A stretch of DNA of 64,000 nucleotides from positions 62,001 to 126,000 of the forward strand of contig NZ_AUFN01000016.1 of assembly GCF_000426525.1 (NCBI RefSeq), given 5' to 3'. Shown piece by piece: positions 16,295-22,738 of the stretch; the first letter of the stretch is position 1; each line of letters begins with the position of its first letter. The position numbers and the translations under genes were made by a program. The DNA is from Nocardioides alkalitolerans DSM 16699 (GTDB lineage Bacteria > Actinomycetota > Actinomycetes > Propionibacteriales > Nocardioidaceae). A model generated the notes under the pieces. It was not told the DNA's origin, made no database searches, and saw nothing but the letters and a program-made list of their open reading frames with translations.

Positions 16295-16803
16295 CAGACC
16301 TCCACCTCGCGCGACGTCTGGTGGGCCGGTCGCCGCAGCCCGACGGCACCATCGCCGGCACCGACACCCGCACCCGCACCGACACCTGCATCGGGACCGG
16401 CGGGGGTGTCAGACGACCTGTCATACGCGGTGTCAGGCGTCCTGCCAGGCGCAGTGTCAAACGTGCTGCCAAGCGCACTGCCGGGCGTGCTGTCAGACGG
16501 AGCGGAACCAGCGCGGGCGGTGCGAGCGACGCGCTGGGGCGGGCGCGCGGGGGAGAAGACGACGCCGGCGCAGACGCCGGTGAGTCCCCAGGGGTCGTCG
16601 CCGCGGCGGTAGGCAGCGTCGATGCGCAGCGCGTCGAGGAGGCAGGCGGTGGCGAGAGGGCAGCGTTCGCAGACCTCGGCTGCCTGGGCAGCGAGGTTGA
16701 GATCGGTGAACTTCTCGGGTGTCGCTCGACAGGGTCGGGCGACACGCGACACGCGCGGCGGGTCGGTCAATACCGTTTCCGCGCGCGAGCATGCTGCTAG
16801 CAT
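16294..16803 (-). CDS. WhiB-family iron-sulfur transcription factor with repeat tail
   Basis: WhiB-like proteins are actinobacterial [4Fe-4S] regulators that bind sigma factor region 4. The four cysteines are at residues 25, 45, 48 and 54 (CERCPLATAC), followed by the DPWGLTGV turn that corresponds to the family's G[VI]WGG motif. The 169-residue length is long for the family. The extra C-terminal tail contains a four-residue periodic stretch (TPGSALGSTFDTAPGRTPD) coded by the 12-bp array at 16408-16503, then an Ala-Gly-Val repeat. The gene overlaps the replication-like gene, so it probably controls or is co-expressed with it. The ATG at 16803 follows AGTGAGG. Confidence 0.8.
   Translation of the reverse strand: MLAACSRAETVLTDPPRVSRVARPCRATPEKFTDLNLAAQAAEVCERCPLATACLLDALRIDAAYRRGDDPWGLTGVCAGVVFSPARPPQRVARTARAGSAPSDSTPGSALGSTFDTAPGRTPDTAYDRSSDTPAGPDAGVGAGAGVGAGDGAVGLRRPAHQTSREVEV
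16408..16503. repeat. array of eight 12-bp phased repeats (array B)
   Basis: Eight head-to-tail units, each G(T/C)C(A/G)xxCGxxxx, end mostly in CT or GT. Examples are GTCATACGCGGT, GTCAGGCGTCCT and GTCAAACGTGCT. The core, period and orientation are the same as in array A (10810-10953). It lies within the 3' part of the WhiB-like gene, about 115 bp before the replication-like gene. Confidence 0.85.
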
Positions 16804-16892
16804 CGCGCTTGCCTCACTCAGTGGTTGGTCCCGTTGATCTGAAGGCGTAACTGAGCCCCTCCTTGGCGGGAGAGCTCATACATCACCGTCTA

Positions 16893-17012
16893 GGCGGTGG
16901 CGGTCAGGAAGAGTTGGCGCTCTTGCCTAGCCGAATAACTAAGACTTCCGAGGTCACCGTGTTGGCGCACGGTGGCCTCGAGTCATTTCAGGATGCGCTC
17001 TGCAGCGGCAGC
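16893..17012. repeat. duplicated RHH-gene 3' region, copy 1 (partner at 17815-17935)
   Basis: The two 120-bp blocks share GGCGGTGGCGGTCAGG, AACTAAGA, a hairpin, AAGTCATTTCAGGA or GAGTCATTTCAGGA, and the CAGCGGCAGCTCC codons that encode the common ELPL-SAS protein ends. The downstream flank and the gene end were duplicated together. Confidence 0.75.
16950..16979 (-). terminator. hairpin terminator of the first RHH-like gene
   Basis: GAGGTCACCGTG and CACGGTGGCCTC form a stem with one mismatch, around a 6-nt loop, 8 bp after the stop codon at 16988. Confidence 0.6.
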
Positions 17013-17230
17013 TCCTCGTCGTCGTTGGGGCGAGCCGGTCCGTCGAACCACGTGGGGCGACCGTTGGCGTCGATCGCGGTGTGTTCGAGGATCAGTTCCA
17101 GGGCGTGAGCCTGGCTCACGCCGAGGTAGTCGGCGATCGAGTCCACCTTCTTCTTCAGCGGTGAGTCGACCTTGGCGAAGAGGTTCACCTTGTCTTGCAC
17201 GGTGCCGCGCTGGCGGTACGGACGAGCCAT
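16988..17230 (-). CDS. small RHH-like plasmid protein, 80 aa (paralogue 1)
   Basis: The ATG at 17230 follows GGGGTGAG. The N-terminal part (MARPYRQRGTVQDKVNLFAK) is basic. The core VDSPLKKKVDSIADYLGVSQ followed by AHALELILEHTAI looks like a ribbon-helix-helix or related small DNA-binding fold. The tail is acidic and ends ELPLQSAS, like the paralogue at 17906. Two near-identical half-palindromes (TTCGATTGCGAAAT) upstream suggest that it represses itself. Small proteins of this kind on plasmids often control copy number, partition or transfer. The exact role is unknown. Confidence 0.7.
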   Translation of the reverse strand: MARPYRQRGTVQDKVNLFAKVDSPLKKKVDSIADYLGVSQAHALELILEHTAIDANGRPTWFDGPARPNDDEELPLQSAS

Positions 17231-17259
17231 GCTGTTCTCACCCCTAGAGTCCCGTGGAC

Positions 17260-17355
17260 TTTCGATTGCGAAATTGGTTCCGGGGTAACTCTGTCGGCGC
17301 GCACCGGTGTTGTCGCGCTCATCGGTGGCGTGTCGCGCCGATTCGATTGCGAAAT
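17260..17355 (-). promoter_or_regulatory. paired operator candidates upstream of the first RHH-like gene
   Basis: TTTCG-ATTG-CGAAA at 17260-17273 and ATTCG-ATTG-CGAAAT at 17341-17355 are near-identical inverted repeats spaced 81 bp apart, starting 30 bp upstream of the ATG. The rest of 17231-17905 holds no supported gene. Confidence 0.6.
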
Positions 17356-17814
17356 CGGATCCCCGGGCGCCGGCACCCGTGTCACCCCAGACGGCGTGCG
17401 ACGACTCAGCTACTCGAGCTGGCGCCGAGCATCGAAGACGGGCGACGCGGCGCGTGGTCGCACCGCCTTCACGGGTCCCTGCCGCGTCGGGACCGGGCCG
17501 CCTCGAGCGGTGGGCCTCACTGACCCGGGGCAGAGCGCCGGCCCCGGATCGAGGACGTGCGCCCTCGATGCCGGCCGCCTCGCAGATCTTCCCGCCATCC
17601 CGCCTGCCGGAGAGCAGCACCACGGCACGCGCGCTCAGTCGTGTGGGCAGGTCGCGCGGCCCGGTCGGCACCGAGGTGCGGACGGACGGGGCGACACGCC
17701 GACAACTGTTTTCAGGCGCGGTCGGGAAAAGGCGCGGTGCTAACATCAACTCGTCCTTGTGCTAGGGGACGCGAAAAGCCCGGCAAGGCTTTCCGGAGGA
17801 GTGAGATCACCGTC

Positions 17815-17935
17815 GAGGCGGTGGCGGTCAGGCGAGCTACGAACTCGAACTGCCGAACTAAGAGTGACTACGAGGCCCGCCCGGCAAGGCGGGCCTCAAG
17901 TCATTTCAGGAGGCGCTTGCCAGCGGCAGCTCCCT
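17815..17935. repeat. duplicated RHH-gene 3' region, copy 2 (partner at 16893-17012)
   Basis: It is homologous to 16893-17012 across the end of the small gene and its downstream flank; see that entry for the shared blocks. Here the internal hairpin has become a perfect stem. Confidence 0.75.
17872..17897 (-). terminator. hairpin terminator of the second RHH-like gene
   Basis: GAGGCCCGCC-CGGCAA-GGCGGGCCTC is a perfect 10-bp stem 8 bp after the stop codon. Confidence 0.75.
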
Positions 17936-18124
17936 CTGGGCCGTGTCGCTACTGGTGGCCGGCAGGGGCGTCTCGACGCCGACCGCGTTGCTCACCAGGT
18001 ACGCGATGTAGTCGCTGTAGCTGAGACCGAGACGGTGCGCGTCATCTCGGACTTTGTCCGCCGCCTGACGCGGGATCCGCGTCATGAAGGCGTGTCGGTC
18101 ACCCTTGCTCGGTCGTCCAGCCAT
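17906..18124 (-). CDS. small RHH-like plasmid protein, 72 aa (paralogue 2)
   Basis: The ATG at 18124 gives MAGRPSKGDRHAFMTRIP; an ATG at 18163 would add 13 residues, and neither has a strong ribosome site. The fold-like core is RQAADKVRDDAHRLGLSYSD followed by YIAYLVSNAVGVE. The last residues, RELPLASAS, match paralogue 1. A basic Arg-Pro-Ser-Lys-Gly N-terminus followed by a short strand and two helices fits an RHH DNA-binding protein. The hairpin and 3' flank are shared with paralogue 1, so this is a local duplication that has since diverged in its N-terminal half. Confidence 0.65.
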   Translation of the reverse strand: MAGRPSKGDRHAFMTRIPRQAADKVRDDAHRLGLSYSDYIAYLVSNAVGVETPLPATSSDTAQRELPLASAS

Positions 18125-18850
18125 GCGTCCATCAAAGACGGCTATTTCTGAAATGCGCTGCATTTATCGCCTGGGCGGCGTGTCGGGCCCAGGGCCCCAG
18201 GAGCGGGACTCCCCGGCCCGCTTGGTGGCGTTCGCATGAACCTGCTCAGCCCCGGAGACGGCATGCTCCAGGGTCGATCCTCGTCACTGCCGTGTCCGTC
18301 CGACCCGGCGACCCCGCAAACGCCCGCGAGCCGTGAGGACTTGTCGTCTCATGGGTGCCCTCGCCGCAAGCGGAATCACGAGACGCCGCACGCTCAGCGC
18401 GCGGCGTCGACAAACCCGTAGGACTGGCCCGCCAGGAGGGCACTGATCCGAGCACGGCGATCGAGCTGGGGATCCTGGGCTGATGAGCAGACCCACCTTC
18501 GAGGTGCCGTGCTGCGTCCGTTCCCTACGGGTCGGCTCGGGTCGCGCGAGGGGGGCAGCGCACTTCTCCCTCGGCTGTGCGCCTCCTCGGGGGCCCGCAC
18601 GCCGGTGATCCAAACCGGTCATCGCCACGCTGGCACCCAGGGGCCAACTGGCAGGCGGCGGGCTGAACGTCCTTGCATGCAATCGACACCCCGCGAACGA
18701 GAAAGGTCGCACCCGTCCCCATCGCGACCTCGAGGACTCACAGCCCCCTGTTTAAGACGTACGAATATTCTTCCGGTCTGCGAGGAGCAGCCAGCCGGTC
18801 GAGACGTCTCGACCGGCCGACTCCCACGTGTGCAGCCCGCAGCGGAGACG
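18125..18850. other. junction between plasmid-like backbone and catabolic island
   Basis: No complete gene can be supported here. A minus-strand frame ending at 18394 finishes LDRRARISALLAGQSYGFVD, which reads like the C-terminus of a folded helical protein, perhaps the remnant of a regulator, but it lacks a credible start. I see no insertion sequence, tRNA or attachment site. The region changes from small plasmid genes to large catabolic genes. Confidence 0.4.
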
Positions 18851-20245
18851 TCACACGCCGACGTACTCGTCGTTCTCTCGATAGCCACTTGCCGGGTGAG
18901 TCTCTCCGAGGAGCGGACCGGCTCCGGGGAACAGCTTCTCGCGAAGAGTGCCGTCGCGGTACTCGCGCTGCATGAGCCCGCGCTCCTTCAGGACGGGGGT
19001 GACGTGCTCCGCGAAGTCGGTGAACGAACCAGGCACGGTGATTGACATGACGTTGAAACCGGTGACCCCGGCACTGGCATAGCGCTCGATCTGATCGGCG
19101 ATCGTCTCCGGGGTGCCAGTGATCCGCCACTGGCGGACCTGGTCGCGACCGAAGTCGGCAAGGGTCGGGGTGGTGCCCGCGGGAGCGTTCTCGATCGCCA
19201 TCTTGATGAATCCGGCGCGGATCCCCTGAATCTGTTCGGCGACGTTGACGAGCGGCTCGTCGGGCGCGAACTTCGTCAGGTCCACACCGGCCGCCCCGCT
19301 GGCCACAGCCATCTGGGCAGTCACGTCGGTCCACTCGTCCAGCTCATCGGCCTTGCGCTGCGCCTCCTCCTCGGTGGACCCGACCACGAAGGTGAGCCCC
19401 TCCATGAAGTGGATGCGCTCAGCGTCACGACCGTACGAGGTGGCGAGCGCCTTGACCTTCGAGACCTGCGAGGCGGAGGCCTCCGGACTGCCGGAGATCA
19501 AGAAGAGGCCCTCGGCGTTGCGTGCGGCGAAGTCCATACCGGCCGGGGATGCGCCCGCCTGGAACAGCACCGGGGTGCGCTGAGGCGACGGCTCAGCAAG
19601 GTGTGGACCCTCGACCCGATACCTGGCGCCGACGTGATTGATGCGGCGGACCTGGCGCGGGTTGCTGTAGATGCCTGCTTCCTTGTCCTTCAGGACGGCG
19701 CCGTCGGCCCAGGAGCCCTCCCACAGCTTGTAGACGACCTCGGCGTACTCAGCGAGCCACCGGTAGCGCTCGTCGTGATCGACGAGCCCGTCCAGGCCCA
19801 TGCTGCGGAAGCCGTTCTCGGAGAAGCTGGAGACCATGTTCCACCCGATCCGTCCCTTCGTCAGATGGTCGAGTGTCGACATCTGACGAGCAAACGGGAA
19901 CGGGTGCTGCTGGAGGACCGAGCTGGTGTACACGAAACCCAGGTTCCGTGTCGCCGCCGCCATCGCGGAGAGGAGCATGGAGGGCTCGCTGTTCGGGATC
20001 TGCAGCGCCTTCTCGAGGAAGACGTCAGTCGAGCCGTTGATGGGGGAGTACATCCCGAAGTTGTCGGCGATGAAGATCGAGTCGAAGTGGTGCCGCTCGG
20101 CCAGCTGCGCCAGCTCGATCCAGAATTCGAGGTCGTTGTACTCAACGGCCCGCGACTCCGGGTGCCGCCACATCCCGTGCGAGATGTGCGACGGAGTGTC
20201 CATGATGAAGAAGTTGTAGGCCAAGGGTCGGGAGTGAGCGGGCAT
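18851..20245 (-). CDS. NtaA/SnaA/DszA-family FMNH2-dependent monooxygenase
   Basis: This is a 464-residue protein of the bacterial luciferase superfamily. Its subfamily includes nitrilotriacetate, pristinamycin IIA and dibenzothiophene-sulfone monooxygenases. These enzymes use free FMNH2 from a separate reductase to oxygenate a substrate, often cleaving C-N or C-S bonds. Family landmarks include SHGMWRHPESRAVEYNDLEF near residue 20, the FIADNFGMYSPING stretch, TKGRIGWNMVSSFSENGFRS near residue 125, and PVLFQAGASPAGMDFAARNAE near residue 230. The ATG at 20245 follows GAAAGG. It is the last gene of a minus-strand unit with two flavin reductases upstream. The substrate cannot be read from the sequence. 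Confidence 0.88.
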   Translation of the reverse strand: MPAHSRPLAYNFFIMDTPSHISHGMWRHPESRAVEYNDLEFWIELAQLAERHHFDSIFIADNFGMYSPINGSTDVFLEKALQIPNSEPSMLLSAMAAATRNLGFVYTSSVLQQHPFPFARQMSTLDHLTKGRIGWNMVSSFSENGFRSMGLDGLVDHDERYRWLAEYAEVVYKLWEGSWADGAVLKDKEAGIYSNPRQVRRINHVGARYRVEGPHLAEPSPQRTPVLFQAGASPAGMDFAARNAEGLFLISGSPEASASQVSKVKALATSYGRDAERIHFMEGLTFVVGSTEEEAQRKADELDEWTDVTAQMAVASGAAGVDLTKFAPDEPLVNVAEQIQGIRAGFIKMAIENAPAGTTPTLADFGRDQVRQWRITGTPETIADQIERYASAGVTGFNVMSITVPGSFTDFAEHVTPVLKERGLMQREYRDGTLREKLFPGAGPLLGETHPASGYRENDEYVGV

Positions 20246-20418
20246 GTGATCGGGCCTTTCGACGGCTCCTGCGACTGGGCAGGTTGTGGAGGATGATGGA
20301 ACTGCTCGACGGCGGACCGTCGACCGCAAGTCCCGACACGGCGGATTGCGGATTGGTCCCGGACGCTTGGCCGACGCGCTCGACGGCACGACCCGGGCCG
20401 AGTCCGGCACTCAGGCGC

Positions 20419-20934
20419 TCAGGCGCTCTGATCAAGCTCCCGCAGGCTGCGGTACCGACCTTCGAAGTAGAGCAGTGGTTCACCGGATCGCCAGTCAGAC
20501 GGGCACAGCTCAACCACTTCGCCGATGACGATCGAGTGGTCGCCGGCGTCGTACTCGGTCCAGATCGCGCAGTCGACCCACATCAGGGAGCCGGCGATGA
20601 CCGGGTTGCCGGACTCGGCAGGATGCCACTGGATGCTGGACCACTTGTCCGTGCCGCGCCGAGCGAACTGCGCCGACACCTCGGCTTGCTCCGACGCCAG
20701 CACGTTGACCGCGAACCGGCCTGCCTTGCGGATGCGCGGGTAGGTAGTCGACGTCTTCATGACACTGAAGGAGACGAGCATCGGGTCGGCGGACACGCTG
20801 GAGAACGACTGGCAGGTGAAACCGATCGGTCCGGTCTCGTCGACGCCGCTGATGATGGTGATCCCCGAAGCGAACTTGCTCATTACGTCGCGGAAGGCGC
20901 GAGCGTCGCCATCACGGAGGGGGGCAGTGGTCAC
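20419..20934 (-). CDS. flavin reductase (FMN-binding split-barrel, HpaC/DszD-like)
   Basis: The 171-residue protein begins at GTG 20934, fixed by AAGGAG seven bases upstream. The typical flavin reductase core is present: MSKFASGITIISGVDETGPI, GFTCQSFSSVSADPMLVSFS, then GRFAVNVLASEQAEVSAQFA, and GDHSIVIGEVVEL near the end. Enzymes of this family use NAD(P)H to reduce FMN and supply FMNH2 by diffusion to two-component monooxygenases. It lies 173 bp upstream of the DszA-type monooxygenase gene and 25 bp after a second, unrelated FMN reductase, so it is the most likely electron source for that oxygenase. Confidence 0.88.
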   Translation of the reverse strand: MTTAPLRDGDARAFRDVMSKFASGITIISGVDETGPIGFTCQSFSSVSADPMLVSFSVMKTSTTYPRIRKAGRFAVNVLASEQAEVSAQFARRGTDKWSSIQWHPAESGNPVIAGSLMWVDCAIWTEYDAGDHSIVIGEVVELCPSDWRSGEPLLYFEGRYRSLRELDQSA

Positions 20935-20959
20935 GGGGCAACTCCTTGATTCGGAAAGT

Positions 20960-21493
20960 TCATGCTCGGGGGAGCGCGGTCGCGGCGGCAACGCGCGCGA
21001 GTCGGTCGAGGTTGCGGGAGTACTCGGCAGCAGCTGCCTCGACGACCTCTTCCAGCTTGTCGAGCTGGCTCAGCGCGATGTAGAGGCCCCGTCCGGGGAT
21101 GACGGCGCCGAGCTCGCTCAGCAGCGGCGCCAGTGTGAATGTCGGACCCATCTGGTGCCCGAGGTCTGCGCCGGTGTGCAGCGGTATGGCGGTCACACCG
21201 GCGAGGCCGTTGGCGGGGTACCGGTCGAGGAACGCCTTGAGGAGGCCGGTGTAGGTGGCCTTGTACGTGGGGGAGGCCACCACGACGAGATCCGACTCGG
21301 CCACCGACTGGTTGATCGCCTGAAGCTTCTCGGATGGCCACACCAGCACCTCGTCCGCGTAGTCAGCCAGGTCGACGACGTCGACGGTGTAAGCGCCTGG
21401 CGCCAGGAGCTTGCTAACCAGCAGTTCGGCGAAGCGAAGTGTGCGGGACTGGGGCTTGGGATTGCCCACGACGATCGAAACTCTCAGAGACAC
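20960..21493 (-). CDS. NAD(P)H-dependent FMN reductase (flavodoxin-like, SsuE/MsuE type)
   Basis: The 177-residue protein starts with GTG 21493 and opens MSLRVSIVVGNPKPQSRTLR, the phosphate-binding loop of the flavodoxin-like FMN reductases. The second family landmark is VVASPTYKATYTGLLKAFLD near residue 75. These enzymes reduce FMN for sulfonate and related two-component oxygenases. It heads the operon that continues with the split-barrel flavin reductase and the monooxygenase. Two reductases of different folds for one oxygenase is unusual. The second may serve another flavoenzyme, or one may act as a sensor or backup. Confidence 0.88.
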   Translation of the reverse strand: MSLRVSIVVGNPKPQSRTLRFAELLVSKLLAPGAYTVDVVDLADYADEVLVWPSEKLQAINQSVAESDLVVVASPTYKATYTGLLKAFLDRYPANGLAGVTAIPLHTGADLGHQMGPTFTLAPLLSELGAVIPGRGLYIALSQLDKLEEVVEAAAAEYSRNLDRLARVAAATALPRA

Positions 21494-21618
21494 GTTGCTG
21501 CTCTCATCCTTGCCGATGAACGGGGATAGGAGAGCAGTCGGACCGCATGCACGCCACGCGTCGCGGGGAGATGCGGAGCTACTGCTCCTCCATACTCCAC
21601 CGGGATCTTGTGGCTCGG

Positions 21619-21649
21619 TGGGCCTGCGACGTCTTACGTCGCAGGCCCA
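21619..21649. terminator. strong hairpin inside a divergent intergenic region
   Basis: TGGGCCTGCGACGT-CTT-ACGTCGCAGGCCCA is a perfect 14-bp stem with a 3-nt loop. It lies between two genes that read away from each other, so it ends no visible gene. Confidence 0.7.
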
Positions 21650-21748
21650 TTATGTCGAATGTGACCGGGAGCACAAGTGGTTCGACCTGATGGAGCCACT
21701 TCTGGTGGGCCCGTGGGTGAGAGCGCGCCAGCCGGAGGAGAAAGGCGG

Positions 21749-21762
21749 TTGTTGGTTGACTA
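21749..21762. promoter_or_regulatory. shared catabolic operator, site 1
   Basis: TTGTTGGTTGACTA fits the TTGY-N6-(A/G)C(A/T)A palindrome found in front of six other operons in this island. It lies 18 bp upstream of the quinone-reductase-like gene. Confidence 0.65.
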
Positions 21763-21780
21763 ACATGTCACACTCTTGCC

Positions 21781-22725
21781 ATGAGGCTGTCAAGATTTGT
21801 GCGCGCTGCGGGCCTCGAGCAGTTCGGAGGGCCGGAGGTGCTCACCATGGTCGAGGTGCCCGCGCAGCTGCTAGGCCCGGGTGACGTGCGATTGCGCGTC
21901 CGCGCCGCCACCGTCAACCCCACGGACACCATGCTGCGCGCAGGCGATTACCTGCAGTACTACCCCGATGACCCACTGCCTTGGGTCCCTGGCATGGACG
22001 TTGCGGGGGAGGTGACCGAGGTGGGCGAGCGCGTCAGCCACCTCCGGGTCGGAGAGCTCGCCATGGGAGTGGTCGCGCCCCACGGCGCCTACCGCGAGGA
22101 CATCGTGTTGCCCGGCGACTCCGTGGTACCCGCACCGCAAGGCGTCGGTGCCGCGGCCGCAGCGACGGTGCCGATGAACGGGATGACGGCGTGGGCTGCT
22201 CTGCGCGCCTTGGCGCTGCAGCCGGGACAAGTGCTCGGAGTGACGGGGGCCGCGGGATGCTTCGGTGGATACGTGGTGCAGCTGGCCAAGGCGGCTGGGC
22301 TGACCGTGGTGGCCGATGCCTCGCCCAGCGACGAGGAGCTGGTCCGCGGGCTGGGGGCTGACATCGTCGTGCAGCGTGGCGATGACGTCGCCCGCCGGAT
22401 GCGCGAGCAGGTCCCTGACGGCGTCGACGGGCTAGCCGATGGTGCTGTGCAAGGCCAGCTGACACTGGGCGCGGTCAAGGACGGAGGCGGGATCGCCACG
22501 GTTCGCAACTACGTCGGTCCCGACGAGCGAGGTCTGCGCTACTTCCCGATTCTCGTGGGAGATGTCGCTGAGGAACGCGAGGCGTTGGACGGGTTGCGCC
22601 GCCAGGTGGAGGCCGGGGTCCTCACTCCGCGGGTGGCACGGACCTTCCCTGCCGAGGAGGCCGCGCAGGCGCACCGCATGTTGGAGGGTGGGGGCGTCCG
22701 CGGAAGGATCGTGCTGAGGTTCTGA
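21781..22725 (+). CDS. quinone oxidoreductase-like MDR-family enzyme (paralogue 1)
   Basis: This 314-residue zinc-free medium-chain reductase is of the NADPH:quinone oxidoreductase type. Visible landmarks are FGGPEVLTMVEVPAQLLGPG, TVNPTDTMLRAGDYLQYYPD, the FGGY nucleotide loop in VTGAAGCFGGYVVQLAKA near residue 150, and the C-terminal AHRMLEGGGVRGRIVL. No catalytic zinc cysteines are present. Such enzymes reduce quinones or the double bond of enones with NADPH. It is a single gene, with an operator just before its ATG and possibly a leaderless or short-leader transcript. A close paralogue ends the P450 operon at 51903, which suggests that the pathway needs two related enone reductions or strand-specific forms. 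Confidence 0.85.
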   Translation: MRLSRFVRAAGLEQFGGPEVLTMVEVPAQLLGPGDVRLRVRAATVNPTDTMLRAGDYLQYYPDDPLPWVPGMDVAGEVTEVGERVSHLRVGELAMGVVAPHGAYREDIVLPGDSVVPAPQGVGAAAAATVPMNGMTAWAALRALALQPGQVLGVTGAAGCFGGYVVQLAKAAGLTVVADASPSDEELVRGLGADIVVQRGDDVARRMREQVPDGVDGLADGAVQGQLTLGAVKDGGGIATVRNYVGPDERGLRYFPILVGDVAEEREALDGLRRQVEAGVLTPRVARTFPAEEAAQAHRMLEGGGVRGRIVLRF

Positions 22726-22738
22726 CCCAGTCGATCGG

